Positions 47,401-56,622 of a stretch of DNA of 64,000 bases are shown here, piece after piece. The DNA lies in the NCBI RefSeq assembly GCF_016405855.1, contig NZ_JAEFCA010000003.1:1-64000 (forward strand), read 5' to 3'. The position numbers were made by a program, and so were the translations under genes. Within the stretch, counting starts at the first letter, position 1; each line of letters begins with the position of its first letter. A model generated the notes under the pieces. It saw only the letters and a program-made list of their open reading frames with translations. It did not search any database and was not told the DNA's origin. The stretch comes from Flavobacterium sp. IB48 (GTDB lineage: Bacteria; Bacteroidota; Bacteroidia; Flavobacteriales; Flavobacteriaceae).

Positions 47401-49168
47401 TAAATCCTGTAGCTTGACCACTTTTATCTACACCATCTGTATTTTCTGGTAATGGTTTTCCGCCTTCGGCAACTGCAACACCTTGATTGCTTCCATTTCC
47501 TTCGCTGTCTACGGTATACACTTTTGGAGGAACTATAACTTTTCCATCCTTATCTACAACTCCGCTATCAGTAATTACGGTATCTTTTCCTCCTGGAATA
47601 GTGATTTGCTCGCCATTTTCACCATTTACAACTATATCGCCATTGGCATTGATGACGATATCTTTAATTACAAAAGGAACTTTCTCTTCAATTTGCCCAC
47701 CTTTTCCTTCTCCAGTAAAATCTTCTACATCAGTGACATTTTTCCAATCTGGATTATAACTGGTCTCGACAACCCCGCTTATTAATTGATAATCGGTATT
47801 GATTACAATATCCTTAAACTCTACTGCAATTTTAGTATCGGCTAAATAAGGAACAATTATGTAACCACGTCCTGAATATGGGCTATTTTTTCCTTGCAGT
47901 TCTAAAATTGTAACAGGGAAATCGCCGGCCTTGAAAGTTTCGCTTTGAATTAAATTGGTAAGAGGTTTTTGATTCTGGATATTGATTTGCGGTACTATAC
48001 CACAATTATATGCAGGAACTCCATTACTTTCAGTTGGTGTTGTAAAAGTACTAGTGTTGGAGTAAGTAAATGACTGAACGCCATCTTCGGCTGGATCACA
48101 ACTTGATCCAACTCTAAATTCGTAGGTAACTCCTGGCTCTAAATTGGTAATTAAACTCTGCCTATTTAAACTATTTGACGAGAACCATTGTGCATTACGA
48201 ACATCTTGTTTTTTGTATTGTACTTGATATCTTGTGTGTTCTGGAATTCCTTCCCAAGTAATTTTTACACTTTTTGAACTTTGGGCTTCGCTTAATAAAA
48301 ACGTTGGCGCAGCACAAGACGCAGTGTATTTAAAAGAATATATTTCGCTATATCCATCATTTTTGAAAACAGAATTTTCTGAAAGTCCTGTTGTAGAAAT
48401 TGCCCTTACTCTCCATGCATAACGCAAACCTGGAGTAAGTATTGGCATGCTCAAATTGTATAAAACAGCTGTGCCATACAAAGTTTCTTCATATAAAGTT
48501 GGCGACATTTGAAACCCAATTTGAGGATCTAATGTTGGATCTAAAAGCTGTTTTAACTCAAATTTATAGGATATGTTTGTTGCATTGATTTGACGTGGTG
48601 TCCATGTAAATAAAATATTAGGAAACTCTGTCGAAGCAATTTGCTCGTTTTTTTGTGGCGTATTTAATAACGGCGGATCATTTAATATTAGATATAAATT
48701 GGCGCAACTTTTTTGAGATATTTTTTGATTGGTTACAAAATCGTACATCTCAAAACAAAAATTATACATTCCCTCTGGCAACGGATTCGCATATTGCGCT
48801 GGAGTCATTCCTTGCAGGTTTTCTAACCTAAAAAGCGATGCAATATCAACATTGGTTAAGGTTTGCAGTTCCCCTCCATTTATATATATAGGCCTTTGTT
48901 CTTGTGCATAATCAGACGTTTGGATATTTAGTCCGTTGCCTTGTATGTATAGTTTTAATCGTACTCTTCTTTGCGATATCGAAATATCGGTCGGATTAAT
49001 CAACAATTGCATCTTTGTATCCATGCTTGTTGCATAATCGGATATTTTGACACTGTACGGACTATTAAAAACTGGTGTTAACTGAACTGGATATAATTGT
49101 GCATATCCAACTGCATTAAAAAACAGAAATAGAACAAAGAAATATATGTTATTGAAAAGGTTCTTCAT
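44495..49168 (-). CDS. Multidomain surface protein with metallopeptidase-like motif and C-terminal nuclease-like toxin domain
   Basis: A 1557-residue exported protein. Signal peptide ending GYAQ (about 23). Residues about 24-270 resemble the N-terminal region of the large Bacteroidota FN3 proteins called TANFOR (recall, not searched). An FN3 domain follows at about 280-375 (TYEFRVGSSCDP). Near 841 lies HELGHGIFKLEH (H841, E842, H845, H852), followed by FLMDSNAGTILNHMDW, a zinc-metallopeptidase pattern. The last ~150 residues (about 1410-1557) form a separate domain with RRFFEDLMGEYRY, AVDFYKG (D1450) and AETAVSMKT (E1464, K1470), recalling PD-(D/E)xK-type toxin nucleases such as CdiA C-terminal domains. 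No T9SS sorting tail is possible because the toxin occupies the C-terminus. It starts 3 bp after the T9SS-sorted SprB protein gene and is followed by the putative immunity gene. Confidence 0.8.
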   Translation of the reverse strand: MKNLFNNIYFFVLFLFFNAVGYAQLYPVQLTPVFNSPYSVKISDYATSMDTKMQLLINPTDISISQRRVRLKLYIQGNGLNIQTSDYAQEQRPIYINGGELQTLTNVDIASLFRLENLQGMTPAQYANPLPEGMYNFCFEMYDFVTNQKISQKSCANLYLILNDPPLLNTPQKNEQIASTEFPNILFTWTPRQINATNISYKFELKQLLDPTLDPQIGFQMSPTLYEETLYGTAVLYNLSMPILTPGLRYAWRVRAISTTGLSENSVFKNDGYSEIYSFKYTASCAAPTFLLSEAQSSKSVKITWEGIPEHTRYQVQYKKQDVRNAQWFSSNSLNRQSLITNLEPGVTYEFRVGSSCDPAEDGVQSFTYSNTSTFTTPTESNGVPAYNCGIVPQINIQNQKPLTNLIQSETFKAGDFPVTILELQGKNSPYSGRGYIIVPYLADTKIAVEFKDIVINTDYQLISGVVETSYNPDWKNVTDVEDFTGEGKGGQIEEKVPFVIKDIVINANGDIVVNGENGEQITIPGGKDTVITDSGVVDKDGKVIVPPKVYTVDSEGNGSNQGVAVAEGGKPLPENTDGVDKSGQATGFTAKGISIAFSGNGSKYAFDVMPDNASAALKKMYAKAGDNVLPYKAVLNGDSDTVIATVKLTDSNIKLDSIVFKTQNGAKIDFKRTDNVFVLTVKGNLSYAEEEILATVKQGKKWQVIGAFMLVHISSKDVNVALVPTYDNSENRLNEIVAKTQEIYSKIGVKINFKKEAVLNIDNVVSGSVIQTEKNTITSTYSAEQLKINALYKGVNNSYVLFVTNKKSSKGQDGYMRLNGQFGYIFPSDNQTIGFKTPAHELGHGIFKLEHPFETYKTSEKGTDFLMDSNAGTILNHMDWKQINDPAFKLYAFQSQSSGELASGESDGLENLVMILKSLGTDSFIKCSLCAGEKFEAVGGFDGSKGQYRKVSFKNNTYICLLASLKEGKKIDIITDDILVDKDNIAKYQSQFANLIEATKSVFENKRDLLAVISNNTELVSCDVIYPFSNEICSGGKMVDDQTRLNISKELDACYYSEFVPKVIAGNLKEIARNSRNNQGIEFVSGGKVYKLNGDNAEEVKSPLSDDDIRNGKWTDETLDVKIRITQDKNGVFQYQAVGIRSNLPIFQNKKADLVALAKNIETKANAFLNNTEHRVTNIEDTPAKAGVNLNSNNQDFADGDAMNINQDSKYVKIIHDGIGLMTTLLESGEVEENTYLNSSKTTTTIHAPGLVTASVEVVATKVTDLTSMGALVYDLAVDKQARTKAYTDFLEIKNQVGSDPKTFLPILGEVVLNISTGNSATQWQETLDKNTDIGKKNHLGTRGVENAVITVVAGSKIISELPEISEKLVENIKKVKNISEELLENLADFTKKTLSEKLEIIANSWKKGYPDIFKERRFFEDLMGEYRYTKASGWEHTADISDNFKAVDFYKGTSLENNIFAETAVSMKTTISKDVDSWLASAPVKKNIEFLEEGLDPAKGIVSNGKTLVAKKVEIHIYMPKDNITDELRKKWMKKLKLENPKIEFEIKAIEDFVN

Positions 49169-49171
49169 TTT

Positions 49172-52100
49172 TTAATTGATGATAATTTTTTTAACCAATG
49201 TTTGCTGTCCAGTCTCTAGTACGACTATGTAAATACCAGATTGTAATGAGGTATTAAAATCTACCTCATACTTTTTCTTTCCTGATTCCTGTTTTTGAAT
49301 CATGGTATTTTGTCCTGAAGATGAGAACAGTCTTAAATTTATCGCACTACTGTTTTCTAAATTTACAATTGCTTTAAAATTACCATTGCTTGGATTTGGG
49401 GTTACAATAAAATCTATAATAAATTGTGATGCAGTATCGGTATTTGGTAATGTTCCGCGCTGTTCGACCATAATGTTTTTGGTGTAAACTGCATAACATT
49501 CTCCTTGTGTCTGCTTTAAGCCAATTGAATAAACTCCAGTTGCATCAAACTTTAAAGTGATGTATTTTTCTTTTTGTTCTACAACTTTTACTCCGTTTGG
49601 AACAACCCAATCAGTACTTTCTCCAAAAGGATTACTTGTATTAACCAAAATTACTTCTTCGTCTAAATAAGCTTGAGAACTCAATAAAAATTCTGCGCTA
49701 ATTGCTGTTTGGCTTGTCTTAATTACAATTTCGTCTTCACCAATACATCCTAGAGCGGTAGTTACTTTTACATGATAAGTTCCTGCTTTTGACACATTGA
49801 TTTTTGCTTCATTCGAACTGAATCCGTTTGTAGATGTCCAACTGTATTGTGCCTGCGGATCTTTAATTGATGCATCTAAATCTAAACTTTGATCAATGCA
49901 CAAAGTTCTATCTGGACCAACATTGACAATAACAGGATCTGGGTCTTTTAAAACAAATCTCTTTTTGTAAACGCAACAATCTGGGCAAGTTATAGTAACT
50001 TCATAATTTCCAGCAGTAAGATTATTCAAATCTTTTGTAACTGCACCTGTATTCCATATATAAGAATATGGCAAATTGCCTCCTGTAACATTAAGCGTTA
50101 TCGATCCGTCATTTCCTTTATAACAAATAGGATCTTTTACTGTTTCTGTAGTAAATATTCCGTTAGGATCTCCAACAAAAATACTTCCTTGAACCATGCA
50201 TCCTTTTGCATCTTTTACTATTACAAAATAATTGTTTGTTGTAATATTTTCTATTTTATGAGTTGTTTCTCCGTTTGTCCATTCGTATGTATAAGGAGGT
50301 GTTCCACCTGTTACATGCGCATCTGCCCAACCATCGTCTCCAGTTGTACAGCCCACATCAAACTTAGTAAAAGTCAATTTCAACGGATCTGGTTGTGGAA
50401 TATACTTCTCAAGGTCTATTTCTTTAACTAAAACATTATTCACATAAGTTCCCAGTTTAATTCCGTTGGCATCTTCAATGTTTAACGCATAAGTACCTTC
50501 TGAAAGATATTCTGCTGTATCTCCTGTATTATTCCAAATAGTCCAAGAACCATTGGCTTGTTTTTTCTTCCAAGTATAATAATATGGTAATCCGTTATTT
50601 TTTCCTCCTGCAAGTTTAATACCTCCCGTTACATGCGCTTTTAAAATACCATCTTGCGATTCATCTCGTTGATTATCTAAAGGATTAGCATCTGTTTCAT
50701 TTCCAAATTCATTACTCACATTACATGAAATAGTACGAATCACTTCAAAAGTAACTTCAAGCGGATCTGGATCGTCTAATTCTGTAACAGAATTTGCTAC
50801 TATACAACTTGTTTTATTTATTGCCGAATTGTAATTAGCATCACGAACTGTTAAACTATAAGTTTCCTCTGGAAGTCCGTTTAAGGTTATCGTATAGATG
50901 CCATCGCTAAAACTTGTAGTTGTGGTAGTTTGCACTACTCCTTTACTATTTTTCCATTCAAACCAATAAGTATTATCTGCTGCTATTGTTCCGCCTGTTA
51001 CTTCAACTACAATTTTTCCATTTGTGGCTTTATAAAAACTCGGATTTAAAACCTCAGTATATTTAATAGAAAGTGGTGCATCAGGTCCATCAATAAAAAC
51101 TTCAGCATACGCAGTACAACCTTTTTTATCTGTTGCGATAACCCAATAATCTCCTTTCTTTAAAACCGTATTTTTGTCCGATTTATATTCATTAGACCAT
51201 ACGTAAGTATAACCTCCGCTTCCTCCTTCTGCAATTGCAGTTGCCCATCCATCGTTACCTCCATAACAAAACGCATCTCCCTTATCAATTTTTACTGATA
51301 ATACCGGAGGCTGTTCCATTAATTGAATTGAATCTTTTGCGATCCAATTTCCATTTGTATAAGTCCCTAAAATAACATTATTTCTATCTTTAACATTAAG
51401 GGCATAATTTCCGTAAGAAAGATTAGAAATGATAGAATCTTGTACCGCTAAATCTTCCCAAGTGCCATTATCTCTTTGTTTTTTCCAAGAGAAATAATAA
51501 GGCAATCTGTTATTTGCTGAAGCTTCCAAAGGAGTACCGCCTGTAACATGAGCTAACAAAATTCCGTCCTGCGATTCGTCACGCTGTCCATCTTTTGGAG
51601 TTGTATCTTTTTTATCTCCATATTCATTTTTCGCGTTACACGAAATATCCCTAACAATTTCAAAAACTACTTTTAAAGGATCTGGCTCTGTTAATTTAAA
51701 TTTAGATTCTACTACACTACAATTAACTGTCTGGCCAGTTGCTTCATTGTAATTTTTATCTTTGATGGTTAAAAAATAAGAGTCTGCTGGAACATTGTCT
51801 AAAGTGATGGTATATACTCCATTTTCGATTTCGGCAGTTGCATTTTGTACAACTCCTTCTAAATTTTTCCATTCGTAATCATATAGCCTATCTTGATTTT
51901 TTGACGGATCAAATGCTGTTCCACCTGTAATCTTTGCAACAAGTTTTCCGTCATTTGCACCTGAAAAAGTAGGGATTTTTATTGTTGAATAATCAATCAT
52001 TACCTCTTTAAGAGGCTGCTTTATTTCAACACTGTCTTTTACAAAACAACCTTTTATTCTATCAATAACATCAACATAATAAGTCCCTGCAACCAAATCT

Positions 52101-54295
52101 TTTATTTCGTCTCCTACTACAGCATTTTTGCCTGGTCCGTACCAAGTATAAGTATAGGTAGATTTTCCGTTTTTAATAGATGCTTTAACTCGACCATTGG
52201 CGCCTTCAAAACAAGAAACATCTGTTGAGTCAAATACAACCTCCATTGCTTCAGGTTCATCTATAGAAATCTCAACTGCTATTGGAGTTTGCTCTGTTAA
52301 TGTATAAGTTCCGTGCATTATTCCGTTAGCATCTTCCACATTTATCGAATAAGTTCCTTTAGGACGTTCACTTATTATTGAATCATTTACATTCAAATCC
52401 TCCCAAACATCTTTAGAAACCAACTTTTTCCAATGAAAAATATAAGGCAATCCTTTATCGAATACTTTTCCTCCTGAAGCTAAAGCTACTAAACTACCAT
52501 TTGAGGCTAATTCAGTTTTTTTATTTCCTTCCTCGCCAAGGTTTGCTGAATTACAAAAAATGTCTTGTTTAACTTTTAACTTTATCGCAATTGGTTCTGG
52601 ATCATCTAAAATAGCAGCATCTTTTAATGTTAAATCACAGCTAAAATTATCTGTCACTATCAAAGTATATTTTCCCTCAGGAACATTATTTAACCTGATT
52701 GTATAAATTCCATCAAAAAAACTTGCTGTAGAATTGGTTGCATCTATAAGATCACCTTTTTCATTTCTCCATTCATAAGAATATTTATTACCGTTAATTG
52801 GAGTCCCTCCTTTTACCGAAGCTATAACAGATCCGTTTTGAGCTCTATAAAAAGTAGGGTGACTAAGAATTATATCACTCGAAAGAGCAAGAGGAGTTTT
52901 AGGCTGATCGATTATCTTTGACAATACTTTTTCTTTATCATCTGATGTTTTTGCTATACAGCCAATAGTATCATTAACATCTTTTATTTTTCTAACTTTA
53001 ACAAAATGTTCTCCAAGACCAAGGTCTCTTATCGTAGTTTTATCTGCATTTAAAAAAGTGATCCACGTAGCTCCACTATCTAGTGAATATTGGTAAATGC
53101 CATTCGCAGTTCCTCCTGTGGCTACTACATCAATTGCACCATCGTTTCCTTCAAAACAACTAATATCTTTCTTTTCAATAGAAAAATCTACTGGTGTTGG
53201 AGATACAATTGTGAAACTCGTTTGGTGTTCTGGATCCATTACATAGGTATTAGCCTTAAAAGATCCTTGTTGAAAATACCCTAGCAATTTAAGGGTTGTT
53301 AACCCTTTGTTTAAATTTCCAACTGTATAGGAATTATCGGCCTCTAACTTTTTCCCGTCAAGAATTCCATCTTTAGTAATGTTAGGAACATCTTCTCCAT
53401 TCATTCCGTCAAAATCAAGCGATAAAATTTCTCCAGGATCTAAGGGTCTGCTAAAATTTATTTTTACCTTACCATCATTAGTATCAAAACAACTTGTCTC
53501 AATAGGCTCTACCGATAAAATATGCGGAGCAGATCTTACATAAAGCAATTCAACAGTACTGCCATATTCATTAGCCCTTAACGTTATTTTTTTACCAACT
53601 GCTTCATAAGGTAAAAAATCTTTGCATAATATGTTTAGTGAATTTTTGCCTTGGTATTGGACAGGAAGACTTCTCCAAACATCTACCCAAATCGTTATAA
53701 AACCTATTTTAATTTGTCTTCTTTCGCCTTCAATATGGTACATCCAATCGAAATATTCGCTTCTAACACCCGAAATTGCTGGTATATTAATTAAACTTTC
53801 GGTACCAATTATATTATTAAGAGTATTTGGGTTAGTTAAATTGATTACAGGATAAGTTTGAACTCTAAATGTTCCATAAACATAATAAGCAAAAACACCT
53901 GTGACATTGGCATCGTCCCAATCTTTATAGGTAATATCTTGTTTTCTGCTTACTGGAACAGTGACTGCTTTTTCTTGTGTAATCTTACATCCTCCACTTC
54001 TTGTTCTCCTTCTGGTATACAAAGAAACACTGGTTGCTAAATTACTTTCGGTATAATCTCTTTCAAAACTACCCGATTTATCTTGCCAAAAATCACTATC
54101 ATCTTTTAAAGAACTTAAAGCTCCAATACCATCTAAACTAACTCTTCCTAATCCACCATTATTACAACCATCACCAGTCGCATTTCCCATTTCGGCAGTA
54201 ATTATTGCATGGTAATTAGCGCTTCCCGATAAATTTACCTGAGCATGCCCTAATCCATAAACCAACAAAATAACAAATAAGTAAAATTTCTTCAT
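49172..54295 (-). CDS. Giant SprB-repeat surface protein with T9SS type A sorting domain
   Basis: A 1707-residue adhesin-like protein. Signal peptide ending GHAQ (about 19). A unique N-terminal region (about 20-265) is followed by many SprB repeats marked by C(F/Y)xGxDGxxxxxxxGG and Y.WSN (about 265, 385, 690, 1000, 1315 and 1400). Three long super-repeats begin near residues 478, 772 and 1083. A PKD/Ig-like unit (about 1450-1520, GPDRTLCIDQSLDLDASI) precedes the T9SS type A domain (about 1625-1707: TPNPSNGNFKAIV, GIYIVVLETGQQTLVKKIIIN). It is therefore exported by the type IX system and probably attached to the surface. The gene lies 4 bp after the FN3 gene and 3 bp before the toxin-bearing gene, implying one transcript and possibly one complex. 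Confidence 0.93.
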   Translation of the reverse strand: MKKFYLFVILLVYGLGHAQVNLSGSANYHAIITAEMGNATGDGCNNGGLGRVSLDGIGALSSLKDDSDFWQDKSGSFERDYTESNLATSVSLYTRRRTRSGGCKITQEKAVTVPVSRKQDITYKDWDDANVTGVFAYYVYGTFRVQTYPVINLTNPNTLNNIIGTESLINIPAISGVRSEYFDWMYHIEGERRQIKIGFITIWVDVWRSLPVQYQGKNSLNILCKDFLPYEAVGKKITLRANEYGSTVELLYVRSAPHILSVEPIETSCFDTNDGKVKINFSRPLDPGEILSLDFDGMNGEDVPNITKDGILDGKKLEADNSYTVGNLNKGLTTLKLLGYFQQGSFKANTYVMDPEHQTSFTIVSPTPVDFSIEKKDISCFEGNDGAIDVVATGGTANGIYQYSLDSGATWITFLNADKTTIRDLGLGEHFVKVRKIKDVNDTIGCIAKTSDDKEKVLSKIIDQPKTPLALSSDIILSHPTFYRAQNGSVIASVKGGTPINGNKYSYEWRNEKGDLIDATNSTASFFDGIYTIRLNNVPEGKYTLIVTDNFSCDLTLKDAAILDDPEPIAIKLKVKQDIFCNSANLGEEGNKKTELASNGSLVALASGGKVFDKGLPYIFHWKKLVSKDVWEDLNVNDSIISERPKGTYSINVEDANGIMHGTYTLTEQTPIAVEISIDEPEAMEVVFDSTDVSCFEGANGRVKASIKNGKSTYTYTWYGPGKNAVVGDEIKDLVAGTYYVDVIDRIKGCFVKDSVEIKQPLKEVMIDYSTIKIPTFSGANDGKLVAKITGGTAFDPSKNQDRLYDYEWKNLEGVVQNATAEIENGVYTITLDNVPADSYFLTIKDKNYNEATGQTVNCSVVESKFKLTEPDPLKVVFEIVRDISCNAKNEYGDKKDTTPKDGQRDESQDGILLAHVTGGTPLEASANNRLPYYFSWKKQRDNGTWEDLAVQDSIISNLSYGNYALNVKDRNNVILGTYTNGNWIAKDSIQLMEQPPVLSVKIDKGDAFCYGGNDGWATAIAEGGSGGYTYVWSNEYKSDKNTVLKKGDYWVIATDKKGCTAYAEVFIDGPDAPLSIKYTEVLNPSFYKATNGKIVVEVTGGTIAADNTYWFEWKNSKGVVQTTTTTSFSDGIYTITLNGLPEETYSLTVRDANYNSAINKTSCIVANSVTELDDPDPLEVTFEVIRTISCNVSNEFGNETDANPLDNQRDESQDGILKAHVTGGIKLAGGKNNGLPYYYTWKKKQANGSWTIWNNTGDTAEYLSEGTYALNIEDANGIKLGTYVNNVLVKEIDLEKYIPQPDPLKLTFTKFDVGCTTGDDGWADAHVTGGTPPYTYEWTNGETTHKIENITTNNYFVIVKDAKGCMVQGSIFVGDPNGIFTTETVKDPICYKGNDGSITLNVTGGNLPYSYIWNTGAVTKDLNNLTAGNYEVTITCPDCCVYKKRFVLKDPDPVIVNVGPDRTLCIDQSLDLDASIKDPQAQYSWTSTNGFSSNEAKINVSKAGTYHVKVTTALGCIGEDEIVIKTSQTAISAEFLLSSQAYLDEEVILVNTSNPFGESTDWVVPNGVKVVEQKEKYITLKFDATGVYSIGLKQTQGECYAVYTKNIMVEQRGTLPNTDTASQFIIDFIVTPNPSNGNFKAIVNLENSSAINLRLFSSSGQNTMIQKQESGKKKYEVDFNTSLQSGIYIVVLETGQQTLVKKIIIN

Positions 54296-54299
54296 AGGC

Positions 54300-56366
54300 T
54301 TAATAAATAACTGTTAGGGTCTCTGCTTTTGCTGGACTATCGTTTTCTAGATTTGGAACCAGATGATATTCGTATTCCTTATTAATTTTTAAGTTTTTAT
54401 CTTCTAAAGTGAAAACAGTGCTGTTTAATTCTTTCCATAAAGTTGGCGGAAGACCTTTTTCATTTTTATAGATGCTAAGCCCCAAAACCTTGCCTTTGTT
54501 TTTGGCATAATCCCACGAAAGAACTATTTTTCTGTTTTCTCTATCTGCCGTTCCCTGCAAAAATGTAATAACCTTTACTGGCGTAAAATTTAAAACACTA
54601 ACCGTTATGACAGAATGATCTAATGAAGACCAAAGATTGCTTTTATCCTTAGCCAAAATAGCATATTGATAGGTCTTTTTATTCTCTATTCTATCATCTG
54701 TAAATTCTTGGATAGTATCGTTTATCTGTTTTATTTCAAGCCATTTTTCCTGTCCTTTTTCTCTTCTTCTCAGGCTATGACTTACAACATCTTCACTATA
54801 GCTTCGTATCCACTTTAAGTGCACTTTGCCATCTTTATTGTCATAATCTTTAAAGATTGGCGCTGCCGGCGGAATTTTATCTGGTTTATCTAATACCAAA
54901 ATATCAGAAGGATCCGAAATATTATAACGCATATCTTCAGCAGCAATTCTATAATAAACTTTACTGTTAGTCATTTTTAAACTCACGCTATCTTTATACT
55001 CTGTACCGATATAAGATTGATGGTAAATATCTACAAATTCTTCACCTGACGTATTTGCTCTTAAAATTCTGTATCCTCGTAAATCTTTTTCTTGATTAGG
55101 TTTCCATTTTAGTCTAACCGTTCCGAGACTATCAATCACACCTTCCAAACCAATTGGTTTAGCTGGCGGTATAGAATCGACAGGCTGAACCAACATGCTT
55201 TGCGAGGTTAATCTTTGATTATTTTTTCCGACAACCGAAATCGTGAAATAATTAGATGGATAAAGATTTTCTTTAAAATTGAGTTTTCTTTGAGATGGCG
55301 GAATAATTTTTGAAACAACCTTATATGGTCCTTTATCATTATTCGCTAAATTAATTTCGTAACCCTGAATAAAACTTTCCGATTCTTTAGGATAATCCCA
55401 TTCAAGATTGACTTCATTTGAATTTAAAATAGAATAATCTACCAATCTTGCAGGAGTTACTATAGCTGCAACGCCTTTTGCCGTTATAGGCTTTGTAAAT
55501 TCTCCTTTTTCTCCAAACGAAGTGATACCATATAGTCTATAATGATAGACTTTGTCGTTTACACTAAGTGTATCAACATAATACATGTTTTTAGACGGAT
55601 TTTCGTCTTTATCATTTAAATTAACGAGTGCCGTATTGGATATTGGAGTATAATTAATTCCATCTGAAGATTTTTCTACCATAAACGAGGTATAAATTCT
55701 TTTGAAGGTTTCATAATCCCAAGAAAGAAGTACCTTTCTATCATCTGGAACTGCAATAAAATCTGTTGGAGCAGGAAGAACAGTATAGTCTCTCAAGCCA
55801 ATCATATAAGAGGATTCTTTTACCTGCGGACTTTCAAAAACCTTTACTTGGTAAGCATATACCTCATTACTCTTTACATTTTTATCAATGTATCCCCAAC
55901 CTGCTTTTACGGCTCCTTCAAAACTCATATCTGCAGCATATAAAGCAAAAGTATATCGCTGATCCAGCTCGTCGGCCATATTTACTATTTTTGCTAAATC
56001 ACCTTCTTTTGCACCAGTTACTTCAAAGCTTTCGCCATAAATAGATTGTGCAATTATAGCTGCATTACTATCTTTCTGTACAAAATCGATCCAAGAATCT
56101 AATGGTTCGGGAGTTAATGGCTTTTGAGTAAGAAGTGTTTTTTCAGGTTTAGGTACGACAACACCATCGCGTAAAACTGTAGTTCTGGTAATTATAAATC
56201 CTTTTTTATTTGCTTTCTGCCATTCGGCTGGAGAGTTAACGGCCCAGCGAATTAAGATTTGATCCTTTTGTGCTCTGGCATTCACCATAACAGCAGCACG
56301 TTTAGTCTGTGAATAGGATACGGATATAAACAATAAAAAGAAAAAAATAAACTTATTTGGGGACAT
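54300..56366 (-). CDS. Exported multi-fibronectin type III protein
   Basis: A 688-residue exported protein. Signal peptide ending SYSQ (about 20). N-terminal region (about 22-200) with ILIRWAVNSPAEWQKAN, then about five FN3-like domains (about 205-300, 310-400, 410-505, 510-600, 605-688), each with L.W..P and Y.Y....D/A...S marks such as VRLKWKPNQEKDLRGYRILR and YRIAAEDMRYNIS. No lipobox, sorting domain or enzyme motif is visible. It is the first gene of the surface-toxin locus, with a TACTTTTG -7-like box 30 bp upstream and the SprB gene 4 bp downstream. It is probably a structural or scaffold component. Confidence 0.87.
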   Translation of the reverse strand: MSPNKFIFFFLLFISVSYSQTKRAAVMVNARAQKDQILIRWAVNSPAEWQKANKKGFIITRTTVLRDGVVVPKPEKTLLTQKPLTPEPLDSWIDFVQKDSNAAIIAQSIYGESFEVTGAKEGDLAKIVNMADELDQRYTFALYAADMSFEGAVKAGWGYIDKNVKSNEVYAYQVKVFESPQVKESSYMIGLRDYTVLPAPTDFIAVPDDRKVLLSWDYETFKRIYTSFMVEKSSDGINYTPISNTALVNLNDKDENPSKNMYYVDTLSVNDKVYHYRLYGITSFGEKGEFTKPITAKGVAAIVTPARLVDYSILNSNEVNLEWDYPKESESFIQGYEINLANNDKGPYKVVSKIIPPSQRKLNFKENLYPSNYFTISVVGKNNQRLTSQSMLVQPVDSIPPAKPIGLEGVIDSLGTVRLKWKPNQEKDLRGYRILRANTSGEEFVDIYHQSYIGTEYKDSVSLKMTNSKVYYRIAAEDMRYNISDPSDILVLDKPDKIPPAAPIFKDYDNKDGKVHLKWIRSYSEDVVSHSLRRREKGQEKWLEIKQINDTIQEFTDDRIENKKTYQYAILAKDKSNLWSSLDHSVITVSVLNFTPVKVITFLQGTADRENRKIVLSWDYAKNKGKVLGLSIYKNEKGLPPTLWKELNSTVFTLEDKNLKINKEYEYHLVPNLENDSPAKAETLTVIY

Positions 56367-56396
56367 AAGATGTAATTATTTCCATGTTAAAAAAAA

Positions 56397-56404
56397 CAAA
56401 AGTA
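56397..56404 (-). promoter_or_regulatory. Predicted -7 box for the surface-toxin locus
   Basis: TACTTTTG on the - strand matches TAnnTTTG 30 bp before the FN3 gene start. The rest of the 256-bp gap to 56622 is AT-rich and shows no gene, no clear -33 motif and no terminator for the upstream ABC operon. Confidence 0.45.
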
Positions 56405-56622
56405 GTTTTTTTAATTATTATTTAAATACGGTTTCCCGTACTACAATGTAACAACATGCAAACAAAAAAAACATAACCCGCTAATAAACAGATATATACA
56501 TCAAAAATTAGCGTTTTTTTCTTATAAATTCAAATCAAAAAATATCATTTTCCATATTTTCCTATAACATTTCTTACAAGTAAACACTTACTATTAATAA
56601 AAACAAACCACTAAAATTTCAT

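Noticed and set aside
47483..47785. Open frames on the + strand inside the toxin carrier gene
   Set aside because: They are opposite-strand shadows of a long coding gene, with no signal, domain or ribosome site.
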